A stretch of 10,407 nucleotides of DNA from Actimicrobium sp047621665 (GTDB lineage Bacteria; Pseudomonadota; Gammaproteobacteria; Burkholderiales; Burkholderiaceae_D), in contig JBLHMB010000093.1 in the NCBI GenBank assembly GCA_047621665.1, positions 1 to 10,407 of the forward strand. Direction: 5' to 3'. Under the pieces are notes generated by a model, which did not search any database, was not told the DNA's origin, and saw only the letters and a program-made list of their open reading frames with translations. This document shows positions 7,376 through 10,407 of the stretch, piece after piece. The number at the start of each line of letters is the position of its first letter. Within the stretch, counting starts at the first letter, position 1. A program made the translations under genes and the position numbers.

Positions 7376-8754
7376 GTCACTCTGCACCACACTGGATATT
7401 GCACCTCGGGATGGGCGCCTTCCATCGTGCGCACGAGGCGTGGTACCTGAATCGCTTGATGGCCCTCGATGACAATCGCTGGGCGCTGGCCTCCGGCAAT
7501 ATCCGGCCGGATCTGAATCCCTTGCTGGCGGCACTGGACCGGCAGGGCGGTCGCTACACCCTTGAAACCGTCACGCCGGAAGGGCAGTTTGCGTACGAAC
7601 AGATCCGGGCCATTCGCCAGGTGTTGCCGTGGAGTCCTGACTTGCGGGCGCTGGTGACGATGGGACGCGACGCGGCCACCCGCATCATTTCGTTCACGGT
7701 AACGGAAGCCGGGTATTACCTCGATGCGCATCAGCAGCTTGACCTCGGTGTTGCGGACCTGCGTAGCGATGTCGAGGAAGGCACGATGCGCACCATTTAC
7801 GGCACGATCAGCAGCATTTTGCGGGCCCGTCATGCCGACAATGCCGGTGCCGTTACGCTGCTGTGCTGCGATAACATCCGCAGTAACGGCGACCATTTTC
7901 GCGCCGGCCTGCGGCATTTTCTGCGCTTGCGTAACGAGCTTGCACTGCTCGCCTGGGTCGAGACCAATACCAGTTGTCCGAATGCGATGGTCGACCGCAT
8001 CACACCGCGCGTGCCGGCCGAAACCGCCGCGCGCGTCAAGGCTGCCACCGGTATCGACGATGACTGCGCCGTGATGGCAGAAGACTTTTGCCAGTGGGTC
8101 ATCGAAGATCATTTCTGTCATGGCCGGCCTGCGTGGGAGCAGGTTGGTGTCGAGATGGTGGGGTCTGTTCTGCCTTACGAAGAAGCCAAAATACGCATCC
8201 TCAACGCCAGCCATAGTTGTATCGCCTGGGCCGGTGCGATGGTGGGTTTGCAGTTCATCGACGAAGCCACGAGCGACCCGGTGATCCGGCAACTGGCCTG
8301 GAATTACGTCACTGATGACGTCATCCCCTGCCTCAGCCCGAGTCCGGTGGACTTGCCGCGTTATCGCGATACGGTACTTGAACGCTTCAGCAATCCGTTT
8401 ATCAAGGACACGATAGGGCGGGTCGCCGCCGATGGATTTTCAAAAATCCCCGGCTTCATTGCACCGACCATTGCCGAGCGTATCGCGAGCGGCTCCAGCT
8501 TTGCCTCCACCGCCGTGCTGCCGGCGCTGTTCCTGCATTTTCTGCGTACTCGTGCAGCCGGCAAGCTCGACTTTGCCTATCAGGATCAGGCGCTCGACGA
8601 AGCGCAGGTGGCACTGATTCTGGCCGCACCGGACGTGGTGCAAGCGTTTTGCGCCAACACGATGTTGTGGGGAGGGTTGGCTGGCAATGCAATCCTCGAA
8701 GACGGTATTCGCCGCGCGTATGTGCGGCTCGATCAAACCACCAAGGAATCCTGA
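7372..8754 (+). CDS. dalD: D-arabinitol 4-dehydrogenase (DalD-like, long-chain polyol dehydrogenase)
   Basis: A 460-residue cytoplasmic enzyme predicted to oxidise D-arabinitol to D-xylulose with NAD. It belongs to the polyol-specific long-chain dehydrogenase family (mannitol dehydrogenase Rossmann plus C-terminal domains). The nucleotide-binding start is ILHLGMGAFHRAHEAWYL (9-26). TVTEAGYYL (109-117), CDNIRSNG (166-173) and MVDRITPR (206-213) follow. The catalytic Lys-Asn-His set appears in KIRILNASH as K273, N278 and H281, matching the K/N/H arrangement of Pseudomonas mannitol 2-dehydrogenase. Length (about 455-460) and the stretches SGNIRPD, IPYEEAKIRILNASHSCIAWAG-like, DVIPCL and RVAADGFSKIP resemble Klebsiella DalD more than the roughly 490-residue mannitol 2-dehydrogenases. 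D-mannitol oxidation to fructose remains possible. The start overlaps the ATPase stop, with AGGA at 7362-7365, and the gene's own stop overlaps the next start by 1 nt. Confidence 0.85.
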   Translation: MSHSAPHWILHLGMGAFHRAHEAWYLNRLMALDDNRWALASGNIRPDLNPLLAALDRQGGRYTLETVTPEGQFAYEQIRAIRQVLPWSPDLRALVTMGRDAATRIISFTVTEAGYYLDAHQQLDLGVADLRSDVEEGTMRTIYGTISSILRARHADNAGAVTLLCCDNIRSNGDHFRAGLRHFLRLRNELALLAWVETNTSCPNAMVDRITPRVPAETAARVKAATGIDDDCAVMAEDFCQWVIEDHFCHGRPAWEQVGVEMVGSVLPYEEAKIRILNASHSCIAWAGAMVGLQFIDEATSDPVIRQLAWNYVTDDVIPCLSPSPVDLPRYRDTVLERFSNPFIKDTIGRVAADGFSKIPGFIAPTIAERIASGSSFASTAVLPALFLHFLRTRAAGKLDFAYQDQALDEAQVALILAAPDVVQAFCANTMLWGGLAGNAILEDGIRRAYVRLDQTTKES

Positions 8755-9545
8755 TGACTGAACTCTCCCGACTGAACAACCAGCATGCGCTGTTGACCGG
8801 TGCCGGTGGTGGTATCGGACTGGCTGTTGCGGCAGCGTATCTGGCCGAAGGCGCACTGTGCACAGTGGCCGACTTGTCTGTCAGTGCGCCAGTCGACGTC
8901 CTGGCGCTGATGCGGCGCTTTCCGGGCCGGCTGCAGTATATTGCGGCCGATGTCACGCAAGGCGCCTCGGTCGATGCGCTGATCGAAACGGCTACCGCAG
9001 CGTTTGGCCCGGTGCAGGTGCTGTTCAATAATGCCGCCGTGTTCGATATGGCACCGCTGCTGGAATCCGATGAAGCGATGTATGACAAGCTCTTCGCCGT
9101 CAATGTCAAAGGGCTGTTTTTCATGATGCAGAAAGTGCTGGCGCAGATGGTACGTCTCGGTACGCGTGGTACCGTGATCAACATGGCATCGCAGGCCGGC
9201 CGGCGCGGTGAAGCACTGGTCGCGCACTATTGCGCGACCAAGGCGGCCGTCATCAGTTACACGCAATCGGCAGCGCTGGCGATGGCACCGTCCGGTATCC
9301 GGGTCAATGCGATTGCGCCGGGCGTGGTCGATACGCCGATGTGGTCGCAGGTCGACGCGCTGTTCGCGCGTCACGAGCAGTTGGCGCCCGGTGCCAAAAA
9401 AATTGCCGTCGGTCTGGCCGTGCCGCTCGGACGCATGGGACATCCCGATGAAATTGCCGGTGCGGCGGTCTTTCTGGCGTGTGCCGAGTCGGCTTACATT
9501 ACCGCGCAGACGCTCAATGTCGACGGTGGTAACGTCATGAGCTGA
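8754..9545 (+). CDS. smoS: Short-chain sorbitol (glucitol) dehydrogenase, SmoS-like
   Basis: A 263-residue classical short-chain dehydrogenase, predicted to oxidise D-sorbitol to D-fructose and possibly galactitol to tagatose. The cofactor motif TGAGGGIG is at 15-22. Asp40 at the end of the second strand favours NAD over NADP. NNAA replaces the common NNAG at 92-95, as in the Rhodobacter SmoS group. The catalytic tetrad is N117, S146, Y159 and K163. The stretches NMASQAGRRGEALV (143-156), YCATKAAVIS, NAIAPGVVDTPMW and the C-terminal end LNVDGGNVMS closely resemble sorbitol dehydrogenase SmoS as I recall it. I chose the ATG at 8754, which shares one base with the TGA of the upstream gene and has AAGGA at 8743-8747. 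Frames opening further upstream overlap dalD for 100 bases and have no support. It gives the operon a second polyol oxidation route. Confidence 0.88.
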   Translation: MTELSRLNNQHALLTGAGGGIGLAVAAAYLAEGALCTVADLSVSAPVDVLALMRRFPGRLQYIAADVTQGASVDALIETATAAFGPVQVLFNNAAVFDMAPLLESDEAMYDKLFAVNVKGLFFMMQKVLAQMVRLGTRGTVINMASQAGRRGEALVAHYCATKAAVISYTQSAALAMAPSGIRVNAIAPGVVDTPMWSQVDALFARHEQLAPGAKKIAVGLAVPLGRMGHPDEIAGAAVFLACAESAYITAQTLNVDGGNVMS

Positions 9546-9599
9546 TGGCCGCGCCATTTTTCATTGACGCACTTTTGCATCATCAATCAGGACACCACA
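9546..9599 (+). promoter_or_regulatory. Short gap with ribosome binding site of the TTG-started regulator gene
   Basis: AGGA at 9589-9592 lies seven bases before a TTG codon at 9600 that opens the AraC-family frame. There is no ATG or GTG in that frame in this gap; another TTG at 9564 has no comparable upstream signal. TTGACG at 9564-9569 resembles a -35 box but no matching -10 is seen, so the regulator is probably transcribed with the operon. Confidence 0.55.
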
Positions 9600-10407
9600 T
9601 TGACTACCAAAATCGCGGTTCGTCCGCCTGAACTGGAGTACTACGAATTCAATGAATTTCTGCGCTTTCTGGCGCACGGCGTTCCCGATCCGCTGATCCG
9701 CTGGCATTACCACGATGCCTATGAGCTGCACTTCATCATCCGCAGCAGCGGCAAGATTTTTGTCGGCGATTACATCGGCGATTTTGCGCCCGGCAATCTG
9801 GTGCTGACCGGACCGCGTTTGCCGCACAACTGGGTATCGACCGATCTGCCGGTCGAGGGCATTGCCGCGCGCGATATGGCAATCCAGTTCGGCCATGCAC
9901 CGCTCGAGCAGGCTGCCAAGACCATTCCCGAACTGCGCGAGGTCATGCATCTGCTCGACCGCGCCCGTTATGGCATCGAATTTTTTGAACTGAGCGAACA
10001 GGCCGAGCAAGCGTTTTACCGGGTCCGTGATGCCAGCGGCATCGAGCGCTTCACGCTGTTTCTCGGCTTGCTGGGGATGCTGGCCAAGAGCACGACGTAC
10101 CGTCTGCTGTCGAATGCGCAGATGCAATCTTTTGATGATGATGCGTCGATGGCGCAAATTAATACGGTGCTGAACTACATCACTGAAAATTTTAATGCGC
10201 CGATTTCAGCCGAGCAGCTGGCCAGCCAGATGGCCTTGTCGCCGACGCAGTTTTCACGTTTTTTTCGCAAGGCTACCGGTAATAGTTTTACCGATTTCGT
10301 CAACCAGATGCGCATCAACAAGGCCTGTCAGCTGCTGATGAATACCGATCGCTACGTCACCAATATTTGCTACGACGTCGGCTTCAACAATGTGGCGAAC
10401 TTCAATC
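9600..10407 (+). CDS. AraC-family transcriptional regulator, 3' end cut by window
   Basis: The frame is open from a TTG start to the window edge, giving 269 residues without a stop. The N-terminal part has a cupin-type effector-binding domain: RWHYHDAYELHFII near 35-48, then GKIFVGDYIGDFAPGNLVLTGP and LPHNW (about 51-77). The C-terminal AraC/XylS DNA-binding domain starts near 185. Its first helix-turn-helix is about 204-224 (AEQLASQMALSPTQFSRFFRK), followed by GNSFTDFVNQMRINKACQLL, and the second begins about 253-269 (ICYDVGFNNVANFN). Roughly the last 30 residues, with the usual 'F-R-K-x-x-G-x-x-P' end, are missing. Polyol operons of pseudomonads are activated by an AraC-type protein, MtlR, and this gene's position in the operon suggests the same job: sensing the polyol and activating the promoter before 3107. 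Being in the operon would give positive autoregulation (inference). Confidence 0.87.
   Translation, partial: MTTKIAVRPPELEYYEFNEFLRFLAHGVPDPLIRWHYHDAYELHFIIRSSGKIFVGDYIGDFAPGNLVLTGPRLPHNWVSTDLPVEGIAARDMAIQFGHAPLEQAAKTIPELREVMHLLDRARYGIEFFELSEQAEQAFYRVRDASGIERFTLFLGLLGMLAKSTTYRLLSNAQMQSFDDDASMAQINTVLNYITENFNAPISAEQLASQMALSPTQFSRFFRKATGNSFTDFVNQMRINKACQLLMNTDRYVTNICYDVGFNNVANFN

Noticed and set aside
7201..8292. A 363-codon open frame on the minus strand, antisense to the ATPase end and the long-chain dehydrogenase gene
   Set aside because: It lies opposite two well-supported genes, its translation is rich in Arg, His and Gln with no recognisable motif, and such antisense frames are common in GC-rich coding DNA.
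8306..8323. Inverted repeat built on ACGTCA / TGACGT
   Set aside because: It lies inside the conserved DVIPCL region of the dehydrogenase and is explained by coding for Val-Thr-Asp-Asp-Val.
8733..9557. A 274-codon minus-strand frame opposite the short-chain dehydrogenase gene
   Set aside because: The plus-strand frame has a complete SDR motif set; the minus-strand product shows no family features and no ribosome binding site that I can support.
9561..10157. A 198-codon minus-strand frame at the right end
   Set aside because: The plus strand there encodes a clear AraC-family protein from a TTG start; the minus-strand frame has no recognisable features.

Overview
This window looks like chromosomal DNA from a moderately GC-rich betaproteobacterium, most likely Burkholderiales and possibly Oxalobacteraceae. 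That placement rests on base composition, codon choice and gene style, not on any database search. It holds nine protein-coding genes, two of them cut by the window edges. I see no rRNA, tRNA, CRISPR array, insertion sequence or phage gene.

Layout. Positions 1-342 (+) are the 3' end of a periplasmic substrate-binding protein of the branched-chain amino acid type. It converges, with a 10 bp gap, on a long minus-strand gene (353-2872) for a cytoplasmic triple-PAS GGDEF-EAL protein that makes and/or breaks c-di-GMP. A 234 bp divergent intergenic region (2873-3106) follows. It carries an inverted repeat and further copies of the same short motif, so it is the best place to look for the control site of the next operon.

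From 3107 to the window end, seven plus-strand genes form one tightly packed polyol uptake and oxidation operon. They are a periplasmic binding protein (smoE-like), two inner-membrane permeases (smoF- and smoG-like), a MalK-type ATPase (smoK-like), a D-arabinitol 4-dehydrogenase of the long-chain polyol dehydrogenase family (dalD-like), a short-chain sorbitol dehydrogenase (smoS-like), and an AraC-family regulator that starts with TTG and runs off the right edge. Gaps are 74, 9 and 46 nt, then overlaps of 4 and 1 nt, then a 54 nt gap. The 74 nt gap after the binding-protein gene contains two perfect stem-loops, as expected where the binding protein is made in excess over the membrane subunits.

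How the genes work together (inference from families). Extracellular hexitols or pentitols such as sorbitol, mannitol or D-arabinitol are captured in the periplasm and imported with ATP. The two dehydrogenases oxidise them to ketoses: D-arabinitol to D-xylulose, and sorbitol to fructose. The AraC protein probably senses the polyol and activates the operon. No xylulokinase or fructokinase is visible, so phosphorylation must be encoded beyond the window or elsewhere.

Overall this is a recognisable catabolic locus, not an obviously new system. The points worth a second look are the pairing of a DalD-type and a SmoS-type dehydrogenase with one transporter, the intercistronic hairpins, the motif cluster in the divergent promoter region, and the non-ATG regulator gene.
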